Shown: in pieces, positions 1 through 5,711 of the stretch | How positions within the stretch are numbered: position 1 is the stretch's first letter | Layout of the letters: each line of letters begins with the position of its first letter | NCBI GenBank assembly: GCA_902797585.1 | Contig: CADBTK010000189.1 | Location: forward strand, 1-5,711 | Source: Erysipelothrix rhusiopathiae | GTDB lineage: Bacteria > Bacillota_I > Bacilli_A > Erysipelotrichales > Erysipelotrichaceae | Length of the DNA stretch: 5,711 bases | Reading direction: 5' to 3' | The notes under the pieces: generated by a model | Databases searched by the model: none | What the model saw: the letters and a program-made list of their open reading frames with translations, nothing else | What the model was told of the DNA's origin: nothing | Position numbers and translations under genes: made by a program

Positions 1-833
1 ATCTTTTTAACCATGTTGGATTTGACAACATCATAAGGAATTTCTGTTACCACCAATTGTTGGTTACTTCTATTTTTTACAACCTCTACTTTGGAACGAA
101 CAATGACTTTTCCTTTTCCAGTAGTAAAGGCATCTTTAATTCCTTCTTTCCCCATGACAATTCCACCGGTTGGAAAGTCAGGCCCTTTGACAAATTTCAT
201 CAATTCTTCTAAAGAACATTCAGGGTTTTGTATTCGATAAATAATCGCATCCACCACTTCATTTAGGTTGTGCGGTGGAATATTCGTCGCATATCCGGCG
301 GCAATCCCTGTGACCCCATTGATTAATAAGTTTGGTACACGAGAAGGAAGAACAGTGGGTTCCATCTTTTCATCGGAAAAGTTGGGTGCCCATTCAACTG
401 TATCTTTATCAATCCCATCCATTAAGTAGTCACTGATTTTAGATAAACGTGCTTCGGTATAACGCATGGCAGCAGCTGGGTCATCATCAATAGACCCATT
501 GTTTCCTTGCATATCGACTAAAGGAAGGGTTATTTTCCAATCTTGGCTTAAACGCACCATGGCATCATAAACCGAACTATCTCCATGTGGGTGATAATTC
601 CCAATAACATTCCCTACTGTTTTGGCCGATTTTCGATAAGGACGGTTGTATGTATTTCCATCTTCATACATCGCATATAAAATACGACGTTGTACTGGTT
701 TTAATCCATCACGCGCATCGGGTAAAGCACGCTCTTGAATAATATATTTTGAGTAACGGGCAAAACGGTCCGCCATAATGTCTTCTAGATTTTCACGCAG
801 GACCTTTTCTTCAACGACTTTTTTCTTAGCCAT
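1..833 (-). CDS. parC: DNA topoisomerase IV subunit A, N-terminal part (runs off the left edge)
   Basis: The A subunit of topoisomerase IV cuts and rejoins both DNA strands to unlink daughter chromosomes, working as a ParC2-ParE2 complex in the cytoplasm. Only the first 277 codons are present (a full ParC has roughly 800), so the end of the breakage-reunion core and the C-terminal DNA-wrapping domain are missing. Visible landmarks are the winged-helix region with QRRILYAM (48-55), the quinolone-determining stretch [15 protein letters not shown] (78-92), and [12 protein letters not shown] (120-131) with catalytic Tyr125. GDSSVYDAM and [10 protein letters not shown] fit ParC better than GyrA, and the adjoining parE settles it. 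The ATG at 831-833 follows a 9-base Shine-Dalgarno match and shares one base with the parE stop (TAATG), so it is read from the parE mRNA by coupled translation. Residues Ser86 and Asp90 are the drug-susceptible type seen in other Firmicutes. Confidence 0.97.
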   Translation of the reverse strand, partial: MAKKKVVEEKVLRENLEDIMADRFARYSKYIIQERALPDARDGLKPVQRRILYAMYEDGNTYNRPYRKSAKTVGNVIGNYHPHGDSSVYDAMVRLSQDWKITLPLVDMQGNNGSIDDDPAAAMRYTEARLSKISDYLMDGIDKDTVEWAPNFSDEKMEPTVLPSRVPNLLINGVTGIAAGYATNIPPHNLNEVVDAIIYRIQNPECSLEELMKFVKGPDFPTGGIVMGKEGIKDAFTTGKGKVIVRSKVEVVKNRSNQQLVVTEIPYDVVKSNMVKK

Positions 834-2761
834 TAGTCATTCACCTCCTGTGTGTAATCATCTTCTAAGGTAAATTCCACATTATCCTCAATCCAACTAC
901 GACGCAAGTCAGCACGATCTCCCATAAATTGGGCGACATGACGTTCGGCTAGTGAGGCATTTTCAATATCCACACATAATAAAGTACGTGTTTCTGGATT
1001 CATGGTTGTTTCCCATAATTGACTGGCATTCATTTCCCCTAACCCTTTGTATCGAGTTAGAGTATATCCACCTTTTAATTCTTTTCGTTTGATATTTAAT
1101 TCTTCATCCGAGTATAGATAATACTCTTCTTTCCCTTTGGCGATACGATACAACGGTGGTAAGGCAATATATAACATTCTTTGTTCAATCAAATCACGCA
1201 TATAGCGGAAAAAGAAAGTTAATAATAAGTTTTGAATGTGTGCTCCATCATCATCGGCATCGGTCATAATAATGACTTTATGATAATTGGAATCTTGGGC
1301 ACTAAAGCTTTCTCCAACACCAGCTCCTAGAGCATGAATGATGGTATTAAGCTCTTCATTCTTTTGAATCGCATCCAATTTCGCTTTTTCTGTATTTAAT
1401 ACTTTTCCTCGTAAAGGTAAGATGGCTTGGTATTTGGAATCTCTTCCTTGTTTAGCTGAACCACCGGCAGAATCCCCTTCGACTAGATATAACTCTTTAC
1501 GACGGGCATCTTTACTTTGCGCACTGGCTAGTTTCCCAGAAAGAATTTTTTCCGTACGTTGTTTTCCTTTTCCTTTACGACTTTCATCTCTAGCTTTTCT
1601 AGCTGCATTTCTGGCATTGGCCGCTTGAATAATCTTTCTTACTAAGGCATCGGCTGTATTCTTATTTTCTTCTAAGAAATAACGTAAGTTTTCAGAGACA
1701 ATATTTTCGGTAGCTGGTCTAGCTTCTGGTGTTCCTAATTTCCCTTTGGTTTGCCCTTCGAATTGAAGATATTGTTCAGGAATGGTTAAGTTAATGACTA
1801 AAGTTAATCCTTCACGAACATCATTTCCTTCAAATCCTTTATCTTTTTCTTTTAAGAAATTATTCTTCTTGGCATATTCATTAAAGACTTTCGTAAAAGC
1901 TTGTCTAGCTCCTGTTTCATGGCTACCACCATCAACCGTACGAACCATATTGGCAAAACTAAAGATATTTTCATGATATTGATCGGTATATTGGAAACAT
2001 CCTTCGACTTTAATATCATTCACTTCACCAGAAAAACTAATGGGATCATGCATTGGTGTACGATCTTCATTCACTTCTTGGATAAAGGCTTCCAATCCAT
2101 TTTCATATTCAAATGTACGTTCTCTTTTATCTTTTCGATTATCGATGACCACCATCTTTAATCCTTTTAATAAAAAGGCATCTTCTTGGGCACGGTCACA
2201 AATACGTGAAAAAGAAAAACGCTTGTCTTTAAATAAGGCATAATCTGGCAAGAATTGAACGGTACTTCCTGTACGATTGGTTTTCCCTTCATGTACAAGC
2301 TTTCCAATCTTTTTTCCACCATCTTCAAAAGTCATAGACCAAATGTCTTTCCCATCATAGATGGTTGCTTTACACCATTTACTTAAGGCATTGACAACAC
2401 TGGCACCAACTCCATGAAGACCTCCAGAGCTACGATATCCACCTTGGGAACTAAATTTTCCCCCAGCGTGTAGAACAGTAAAAATAACCTGTAAGGCACT
2501 TACCCCACTGGCATGTTTACCTACAGGCATTCCACGTCCTTGGTCTTGGACGGTTACAGAATTATCTTTATTTAATGTAATACGGATTTCATTTCCAAAA
2601 CCATTTAAGGCTTCATCCACCGCATTATCGACAATTTCCCAAACCAAGTAATGTAAACCACGGCTATCGGTTGAACCAATATACATCCCAGGACGTTTAC
2701 GTACAGCCTCAAGACCTTCCATGATTTCAATACTGGATTCATTGTATTGTTGTTTCGGCAT
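833..2761 (-). CDS. parE: DNA topoisomerase IV subunit B (ParE)
   Basis: The ATPase subunit of topoisomerase IV powers strand passage during decatenation with ParC. The protein is complete at 642 residues, normal for the family. The N-terminal GHKL ATPase domain shows [10 protein letters not shown] (42-51), DQGRGMPVG (73-81) and [15 protein letters not shown] (113-127); the transducer domain ends with the ATP-contacting [12 protein letters not shown] (337-348). The TOPRIM domain shows [16 protein letters not shown] (426-441, Glu428), [12 protein letters not shown] (449-460) and [14 protein letters not shown] (497-510, with Asp501/503/505); RYKGLGEMN (570-578) follows. NTEKA and GAHIQ are ParE-type, where GyrB usually has NVEKA and GAHIR, and [10 protein letters not shown] likewise differs from the GyrB QTKTKLGN. 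The ATG at 2759-2761 follows GAGGAGA and a consensus-like promoter. parC is the next gene in the operon. No substitution at a key residue is apparent. Confidence 0.98.
   Translation of the reverse strand: MPKQQYNESSIEIMEGLEAVRKRPGMYIGSTDSRGLHYLVWEIVDNAVDEALNGFGNEIRITLNKDNSVTVQDQGRGMPVGKHASGVSALQVIFTVLHAGGKFSSQGGYRSSGGLHGVGASVVNALSKWCKATIYDGKDIWSMTFEDGGKKIGKLVHEGKTNRTGSTVQFLPDYALFKDKRFSFSRICDRAQEDAFLLKGLKMVVIDNRKDKRERTFEYENGLEAFIQEVNEDRTPMHDPISFSGEVNDIKVEGCFQYTDQYHENIFSFANMVRTVDGGSHETGARQAFTKVFNEYAKKNNFLKEKDKGFEGNDVREGLTLVINLTIPEQYLQFEGQTKGKLGTPEARPATENIVSENLRYFLEENKNTADALVRKIIQAANARNAARKARDESRKGKGKQRTEKILSGKLASAQSKDARRKELYLVEGDSAGGSAKQGRDSKYQAILPLRGKVLNTEKAKLDAIQKNEELNTIIHALGAGVGESFSAQDSNYHKVIIMTDADDDGAHIQNLLLTFFFRYMRDLIEQRMLYIALPPLYRIAKGKEEYYLYSDEELNIKRKELKGGYTLTRYKGLGEMNASQLWETTMNPETRTLLCVDIENASLAERHVAQFMGDRADLRRSWIEDNVEFTLEDDYTQEVND
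841..849 (-). promoter_or_regulatory. Ribosome binding site of parC inside the end of parE
   Basis: On the minus strand AGGAGGTGA lies 7 bases before the parC ATG. It is a full-length match to the 3' end of 16S rRNA and is embedded in the last codons of parE. It fixes the parC start and supports efficient re-initiation at the TAATG junction. Confidence 0.9.
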
Positions 2762-2765
2762 AAAA

Positions 2766-2772
2766 TCTCCTC
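2766..2772 (-). promoter_or_regulatory. Ribosome binding site of parE
   Basis: GAGGAGA on the minus strand stands four bases before the parE ATG, slightly close but within the usual range. It supports the annotated start, which also gives the normal ParE N-terminus ([16 protein letters not shown] at residues 15-30). Confidence 0.85.
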
Positions 2773-2784
2773 ATTCCAAAGTCA

Positions 2785-2813
2785 ATTATATGTTTTTTTA
2801 ACATCAGTTTCAA
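2785..2813 (-). promoter_or_regulatory. Sigma-A-type promoter of parE-parC
   Basis: On the minus strand TTGAAA (plus coordinates 2808-2813; 5 of 6 to consensus) is followed by exactly 17 bases and a perfect TATAAT (2785-2790). Transcription would start near 2776-2778, leaving a leader of only about 15 bases that holds the ribosome binding site. The -35 box directly touches the -35 box of the divergent plsY promoter. Assigned from sequence match only. Confidence 0.8.
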
Positions 2814-2822
2814 TTGTTAAAA
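2796..2822. repeat. Imperfectly understood dyad across the divergent -35 boxes
   Basis: A perfect 7-base inverted repeat, TTTTAAC (2796-2802) and GTTAAAA (2816-2822), is separated by 13 bases. It covers the parE -35 box completely and almost all of the plsY -35 box. A protein bound here could control both promoters. It does not resemble the FapR operator of lipid genes as I know it, and a 7-base AT-rich repeat can occur by chance, so the operator role is speculative. Confidence 0.3.
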
Positions 2823-2843
2823 GGTAAAAAAAAGTGCTAAAAT
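2814..2843 (+). promoter_or_regulatory. Extended -10 promoter of plsY
   Basis: TTGTTA (2814-2819; 4 of 6) is followed by an 18-base spacer and TAAAAT (2838-2843; 5 of 6), with a TG at 2835-2836 making an extended -10 (TGcTAAAAT). The start point would fall near 2849-2850, so the leader would be only 12-13 bases and begin at the Shine-Dalgarno sequence. This very short leader also argues against the GTG at 2853 as the plsY start. Assigned from sequence match only. Confidence 0.7.
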
Positions 2844-2848
2844 TATAC

Positions 2849-2856
2849 AGAGGTGA
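2849..2856 (+). promoter_or_regulatory. Ribosome binding site that decides the plsY start
   Basis: AGAGGTGA lies five bases before the ATG at 2862. An in-frame GTG at 2853 is part of this site itself and has no ribosome binding site of its own, so the ATG is the better start. Confidence 0.85.
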
Positions 2857-2861
2857 GTCAT

Positions 2862-3479
2862 ATGATACGAACGATTTTATGTTTGGTTTTAGGATATTTA
2901 TTAGGGTCTATTCCCTTTGCATTGGTCATTGGAAAATTGATGTTTCGTACCGATGTTCGTGAACATGGATCTGGAAATTTAGGAGGAACCAATGCGGGAA
3001 GAGTCTTAGGTAAAAAAGTAGGAATTGCGGTTATTTTATTAGATGCTTTAAAAGTCGTCTTAGCCGTTGGAGTAGCCAGTCATGTTTCCCCTGTTACTGC
3101 CATTTGGACAGGACTTGCCTGTTGTGTAGGACATTGTTTCCCTATCTTTGCTGGATTTAAAGGTGGAAAAGCAGTGGCTAGTACATTTGGATTCTTATTA
3201 TCGAGTTGGATCTTTATTTTCCATAATGCATGGATGTTAATTATTCCTCTACTTATGTTTTTTATCATTCTATACTTATTCAAGTTTGTCTCTTTAGCAA
3301 GTATCTGTGCAGTACTTGCCAGTAGCTTTACCATTATGACTTCTTTAAATATTGCGAATATCGATAATCTATTAATGATATTAGCCAGTTGGTTAATGAC
3401 AATCCTGGTTATTACTCGTCACCATACCAACATTGAAAAGATTAAAAAAGGAACAGAAAATACCATTCATTGGTTGTAA
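2862..3479 (+). CDS. plsY: Acyl-phosphate:glycerol-3-phosphate acyltransferase PlsY
   Basis: PlsY is an integral membrane enzyme that moves the acyl chain from acyl-phosphate (made by PlsX) to position 1 of glycerol-3-phosphate, giving lysophosphatidic acid, the first step of phospholipid synthesis in most bacteria. The 205-residue product is of normal length. Family motifs are in order: GYLLGSIPFALVIGK (11-25) in the first membrane helix, HGSGNLGGTN (35-44), GHCFPIFAGFKGGKAVAS (90-107) with the conserved His91 and the GGK loop, VSLAS (143-147), and the C-terminal RHHTNIEKIKKGTEN (186-200). Hydrophobic stretches near 2-24, 53-76, 109-140, 143-163 and 168-185 fit a multi-pass protein. I chose ATG 2862 because of the ribosome binding site at 2849-2856; GTG 2853 would add only three residues. 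It is divergent from parE, a known Firmicute arrangement, and ends 11 bases before a terminator-like hairpin. Confidence 0.97.
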   Translation: MIRTILCLVLGYLLGSIPFALVIGKLMFRTDVREHGSGNLGGTNAGRVLGKKVGIAVILLDALKVVLAVGVASHVSPVTAIWTGLACCVGHCFPIFAGFKGGKAVASTFGFLLSSWIFIFHNAWMLIIPLLMFFIILYLFKFVSLASICAVLASSFTIMTSLNIANIDNLLMILASWLMTILVITRHHTNIEKIKKGTENTIHWL

Positions 3480-3490
3480 GAATAAAGACA

Positions 3491-3525
3491 CCTTCATTTG
3501 TTACGATGCAAATGGAGGTTTTTTT
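3491..3525 (+). terminator. Rho-independent terminator-like hairpin after plsY, fused to the comK start
   Basis: CCTTCATTTG (3491-3500) pairs with CAAATGGAGG (3509-3518) over 10 base pairs with one G-U, closing an 8-base loop, and is followed at once by seven Ts (3519-3525). A further A-U pair (3490/3519) is possible, and the A-rich bases 3484-3488 could pair with the T run. Position and form fit an intrinsic terminator for plsY. Unusually, the 3' arm contains the GGAGG of the next gene and the T run abuts its ATG, so the same element may set both read-through into comK and access to its ribosome binding site. Confidence 0.75.
3514..3518 (+). promoter_or_regulatory. Ribosome binding site of the comK-like gene, within the hairpin
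   Basis: GGAGG lies 7 bases (all T) before the ATG at 3526, which is ideal spacing and decides that start over the upstream in-frame TTG at 3433. All five bases are paired in the hairpin at 3491-3518, so the site would be hidden in any transcript coming from upstream unless the hairpin is opened. Confidence 0.85.
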
Positions 3526-3927
3526 ATGGCCAATTATTTATACTACGACTATATGGATGCTTGTGTTTGTAAAGTACAAGAAGATAAATGTTCGTATGAA
3601 TCCTTTCCCAATATCGAAAGTTATTTAAATGCCTGTTGTCTAGAAAACGGATCTTCATTAAAAGGAAGAAGACAAAGTTTTTCTCATGCCATGCATATTA
3701 ATCGCTATATTCCTATAGTCATTGACAGCCAACATATCTTCTTTCCCATTCATCCTATTCGTCAATACGATTGTATATGGATCAATTATGCCAATATTCA
3801 ATCCATTACCACACAAAAAAAGATGTGTACGATTACATTTCATGATCATACACATCTAGATTGTTATCACCCGCAAAGAATATTACGCAATATGTATATT
3901 ATTCGACAATATCTACAAATGCTTTAA
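3526..3927 (+). CDS. comK: Short ComK-family competence transcription factor
   Basis: ComK in Bacillus subtilis is the master activator of DNA-uptake genes and binds paired AT-rich boxes. By eye, the 133-residue product aligns with it: DACVCKVQEDKC (11-22) against DGKICSKIIEKDC, NGSSLKGRRQSF (41-52) against FGSSYAGRKAGT, IPIVIDSQHIFFP (62-74) against PPIMVDPSNQIFLFP, CIWINYANI (83-91) against CGWISHVHV, then TITFHDHTHLD (102-112). It ends where B. subtilis ComK (about 190 residues) still has about 50 more, including the FMLYP signal bound by MecA for ClpCP degradation; no such motif is present. Eight cysteines in 133 residues is high. The ATG has GGAGG at 7 bases; a TTG at 3433 would add 31 residues, overlap plsY and lack family similarity. 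Its stop overlaps the convergent Rid gene. The family is recognised with good confidence; a role in competence here is inferred. Confidence 0.82.
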   Translation: MANYLYYDYMDACVCKVQEDKCSYESFPNIESYLNACCLENGSSLKGRRQSFSHAMHINRYIPIVIDSQHIFFPIHPIRQYDCIWINYANIQSITTQKKMCTITFHDHTHLDCYHPQRILRNMYIIRQYLQML

Positions 3928-4325
3928 CATCCTTGGCAATCATCACAACTTTTGCTTTCTTGTCTTTCAAAGCGAGTCGTATCAATAGCTTGGGCTTCAA
4001 TACATACATGAACCCCTTGCCCTAGACCATCTACTTGAATAACAGTACTTGCAGGATATGGTGCTTCAAAATAACTTTGATAAATTTTTAAGACTCGATC
4101 TTTTAATGAAAAATCTGTTACATAAATCGTTGTTTTTACAACGTGATGCATTTTCAATTTCATTAAATCAAGTTGTTTTTGAATTTGACTACAAGCCGAT
4201 CTGGTTTGTTCATCAATGGTATCCCCTTGTCCATATTGTCCACTGACATAGACAAAATCACCCAAGGTAACCAATCCAGAAATGGCTTCATCTTTTCCTT
4301 TTGTTGAATTGATATAAATGTTCAT
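3924..4325 (-). CDS. Divergent Rid-family protein (YjgF/YER057c/UK114)
   Basis: Canonical RidA hydrolyses reactive enamine/imine intermediates made by PLP enzymes, as a cytoplasmic trimer. This 133-residue protein has the family fold signature: GDFVYVSGQYG (22-32), the helix EQTRSACSQIQKQLDLM (39-55), HVVKTTIYVTDF (61-72), and YPASTVIQV (90-98) before VHVCIEAQAI (105-114). The catalytic set is missing: the Arg equivalent to E. coli RidA Arg105 is Ser93, the Glu120 equivalent is Cys108, and the N-terminal GPYSQ-type motif with Tyr17 is absent. It therefore probably is not a classical imine deaminase. The tail ends CDDCQGC, with Cys127, Cys130 and Cys133 as CxxCxxC, which I do not know from this family. 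The ATG has only a weak AGAAAG site. It lies 23 bases after the FtsK gene on the same strand, so co-transcription is likely. Family assignment is firm; function is unknown. Confidence 0.9.
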   Translation of the reverse strand: MNIYINSTKGKDEAISGLVTLGDFVYVSGQYGQGDTIDEQTRSACSQIQKQLDLMKLKMHHVVKTTIYVTDFSLKDRVLKIYQSYFEAPYPASTVIQVDGLGQGVHVCIEAQAIDTTRFERQESKSCDDCQGC

Positions 4326-4332
4326 AATAATA

Positions 4333-4338
4333 CTTTCT
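4333..4338 (-). promoter_or_regulatory. Weak ribosome binding site of the Rid-family gene
   Basis: AGAAAG on the minus strand, 7 bases before the ATG, is the best available match in the 23-base gap after the translocase gene. It is clearly weaker than the other sites in this window, suggesting modest translation or partial dependence on ribosomes finishing the upstream gene. Confidence 0.45.
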
Positions 4339-4348
4339 ATTACAGATA

Positions 4349-5711
4349 TTATACATAGTCGTCTTGGTCTTCTAAAGTATTTTGCACGTAGACTTCACGT
4401 GGTTTACTTCCATTAGCTGGACCAATGACTCCTTCTGCTTCTAATATATCAACTAATCTTGCAGCACGAGCATATCCGACTGAGAATCGACGTTGAATCA
4501 AAGAAGTAGATGCTTTTCGTTGTTGAATCACAAATGACTTCACTTCCTCATATAAAGGGTCTGCCGCCTCAGGCGATACTTGTCCACCTTGACTGGCAAT
4601 TTCTCTTAATTGAATAAAGGCATCGTCGTATTGCGGTTTGGCTTGTTTTTTCACATAAGAGCTAATCGCATTAACTTCATCATCTTGAATGAAGACACCT
4701 TGAATTCGTTTTGGTGAGGTTTCTCCATTTGGTAGATATAACATATCCCCATTTCCTAATAGACGCTCAGCTCCCGTTTGATCAAGGATCGTACGAGAGT
4801 CAACCGCTTGAGAAACGGCAAAGGCAATACGACTAGGAATATTTGCTTTAATGACCCCAGTAATAACATCCACACTTGGACGTTGGGTCGCTACAATTAA
4901 ATGAATACCAGCAGCACGCGCTAATTGGGTAATACGTTGAATACTCGATTCAACTTCTTTAGCCGCTACTAGCATTAAGTCAGCTAACTCATCAATAATG
5001 ACTACCACTCGTGGTAATGGTGCAAGTCCATCTTCTGGATACTTAGATACATATTCATTATATCCAGCAATATTACGAACACCGGCTTCACCAAAGAGCT
5101 CATAACGATGATCCATCATAGCAACAACAACTTTTAATGCTTTATTGGCCATTTCTCCATCGGTAATGACTGGGGCAATCAAATGCGGAACATCCGCATA
5201 TGGTGTAAATTCAACTTTTTTCGGGTCAATTAATACTAACTTCACTTCATCTGGTCGTGTACGCATCAGTAGCGAAGAAATAATCGCATTAACACAAACA
5301 GATTTACCAGAACCGGTTGCACCGGCTATCAACAAGTGAGGCATCTTATCCAATTGTCCATAGACCGATTCACCCATTAAGTCTTTCCCTAAACAGAATA
5401 ATAATTTCTTATTGGCATTCTTAGCAGGAATTGAGCGCATCAAATCTTTCATTTGAACGGTTGTCTTTTCCACATTTGGAATTTCAATTCCTACCGCATT
5501 CTTACCTGGAATCGGCGCTTCGATACGAATATCAGTAGCCGCTAATCCCATTTTAATATCTCCTTGTAAGTTGGAAATACGATTAACACGAACTCCTAGT
5601 TCTGGTTTTATTTCAAATTTAGTAACACTCGGTCCAATGTGGATTTGTACCAATTCAGCATTAATTCCAAATTCATTCAAGATTTCAATTAACTTTTTAC
5701 CTTGGCTTTTG
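4349..5711 (-). CDS. ftsK: FtsK/SpoIIIE-type DNA translocase, C-terminal part (5' end beyond the right edge)
   Basis: This is a hexameric ATP-driven pump that moves chromosomal DNA through the closing division septum. The reading frame is open to the window edge, so about 453 C-terminal codons are seen; the N-terminal membrane helices and linker lie outside. The TTG at 5678-5680 is an internal Leu and not the start: the family-typical sequence KKLIEIL continues upstream. Landmarks are the alpha region (IHIGPSVTKFEI, about 5636-5671), Walker A GATGSGKS at 5300-5323, Walker B VVVIIDE at 4988-5008, and ATQRPSVDVITG just after. The gamma winged helix that reads orienting DNA sites is at about 4382-4549 (SLIQRRFSVGYARAARLVDI, then GSKPREV) and is very close to SpoIIIE. 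Whether it is the FtsK, SpoIIIE or SftA equivalent cannot be told without the N-terminus. The Rid-family gene follows after 23 bases. Confidence 0.96.
   Translation of the reverse strand, partial: KSQGKKLIEILNEFGINAELVQIHIGPSVTKFEIKPELGVRVNRISNLQGDIKMGLAATDIRIEAPIPGKNAVGIEIPNVEKTTVQMKDLMRSIPAKNANKKLLFCLGKDLMGESVYGQLDKMPHLLIAGATGSGKSVCVNAIISSLLMRTRPDEVKLVLIDPKKVEFTPYADVPHLIAPVITDGEMANKALKVVVAMMDHRYELFGEAGVRNIAGYNEYVSKYPEDGLAPLPRVVVIIDELADLMLVAAKEVESSIQRITQLARAAGIHLIVATQRPSVDVITGVIKANIPSRIAFAVSQAVDSRTILDQTGAERLLGNGDMLYLPNGETSPKRIQGVFIQDDEVNAISSYVKKQAKPQYDDAFIQLREIASQGGQVSPEAADPLYEEVKSFVIQQRKASTSLIQRRFSVGYARAARLVDILEAEGVIGPANGSKPREVYVQNTLEDQDDYV

Noticed and set aside
1422..2243. Plus-strand open frames opposite parE (64-86 codons)
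   Set aside because: They lie antisense to well-conserved parE coding sequence, lack ribosome binding sites and resemble no family; they are frame shadows.
2853..2861. GTG at 2853 as the start of plsY
   Set aside because: The GTG is part of the Shine-Dalgarno sequence for the ATG at 2862 and would leave a leader of only a few bases.
3080..3334. Minus-strand open frame opposite plsY
   Set aside because: It is antisense to conserved PlsY motifs with no start signals.
3433..3461. Possible comK promoter within plsY (TTGAAA, 17-base spacer, GAAAAT)
   Set aside because: The -10 matches at only 4 of 6 positions and AT-rich coding sequence gives such matches by chance; not strong enough to annotate.
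3433..3525. N-terminal extension of the ComK-like gene from a TTG at 3433, overlapping plsY
   Set aside because: It has no ribosome binding site, the 31 added residues show no ComK similarity, and the ATG at 3526 has an ideal GGAGG at 7 bases.
3896..3912. AATAT/ATATT-type short palindrome near the end of comK as a terminator
   Set aside because: The stem is short and pure AT, with a two-base loop and no T run.
4128..4143. Perfect hairpin CGTTGT-TTTT-ACAACG inside the Rid gene
   Set aside because: It encodes the conserved VVKTTI segment, has no T run after the stem on either strand, and is best explained by codon content.
5678..5680. TTG at 5678-5680 as the start of the DNA translocase gene
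   Set aside because: The frame stays open to the window edge and the upstream residues fit the family, so this is an internal leucine of a gene cut by the window.

Overview
This 5.7 kb window is ordinary chromosomal core sequence from an AT-rich, low-GC Gram-positive bacterium (Firmicutes/Bacillota). The evidence is strong AGGAGG-type ribosome binding sites, the plsY gene divergent from parE-parC (an arrangement familiar from Bacillus and Staphylococcus), a SpoIIIE-like DNA translocase and a ComK-family regulator. The PlsY wording (GSGNLGGTNAGRVLGKK) made me think of the Erysipelotrichia, but that placement is an impression and not a proof.

Layout from left to right. Bases 1-833 (minus) hold the first 277 codons of parC, topoisomerase IV subunit A, cut by the window edge. 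parE (833-2761, minus) lies immediately upstream of it; its stop codon shares one base with the parC start, so the two are a translationally coupled operon. A 100-base divergent control region (2762-2861) carries back-to-back sigma-A-type promoters for parE (leftward) and plsY (rightward), whose -35 boxes touch. plsY (2862-3479, plus) encodes the membrane acyl-phosphate:glycerol-3-phosphate acyltransferase. A hairpin followed by seven Ts comes just after the plsY stop and runs directly into the start codon of a short ComK-family gene (3526-3927, plus). That gene meets, tail to tail with a 4-base overlap, a divergent Rid-family (YjgF/YER057c/UK114) gene (3924-4325, minus). The Rid gene sits 23 bases downstream of, and probably in one operon with, an FtsK/SpoIIIE DNA translocase gene (4349-5711, minus) whose 5' end is outside the window.

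Working together: topoisomerase IV decatenates sister chromosomes and FtsK/SpoIIIE pumps DNA through the septum, so both outer blocks serve chromosome segregation, while PlsY starts phosphatidic acid synthesis. The ComK-like protein would be a transcription factor, by family role for DNA uptake genes. No gene-free stretch exceeds about 100 bases. I see no tRNA, rRNA, insertion sequence, CRISPR or prophage sequence.

No wholly new system is evident. The points most worth a second look are the terminator-like hairpin that contains the comK ribosome binding site, the unusually short cysteine-rich ComK that lacks the C-terminal MecA/ClpC degradation signal, the Rid protein that has lost its canonical catalytic residues and gained a C-terminal CxxCxxC, and the abutting divergent promoters inside a dyad.
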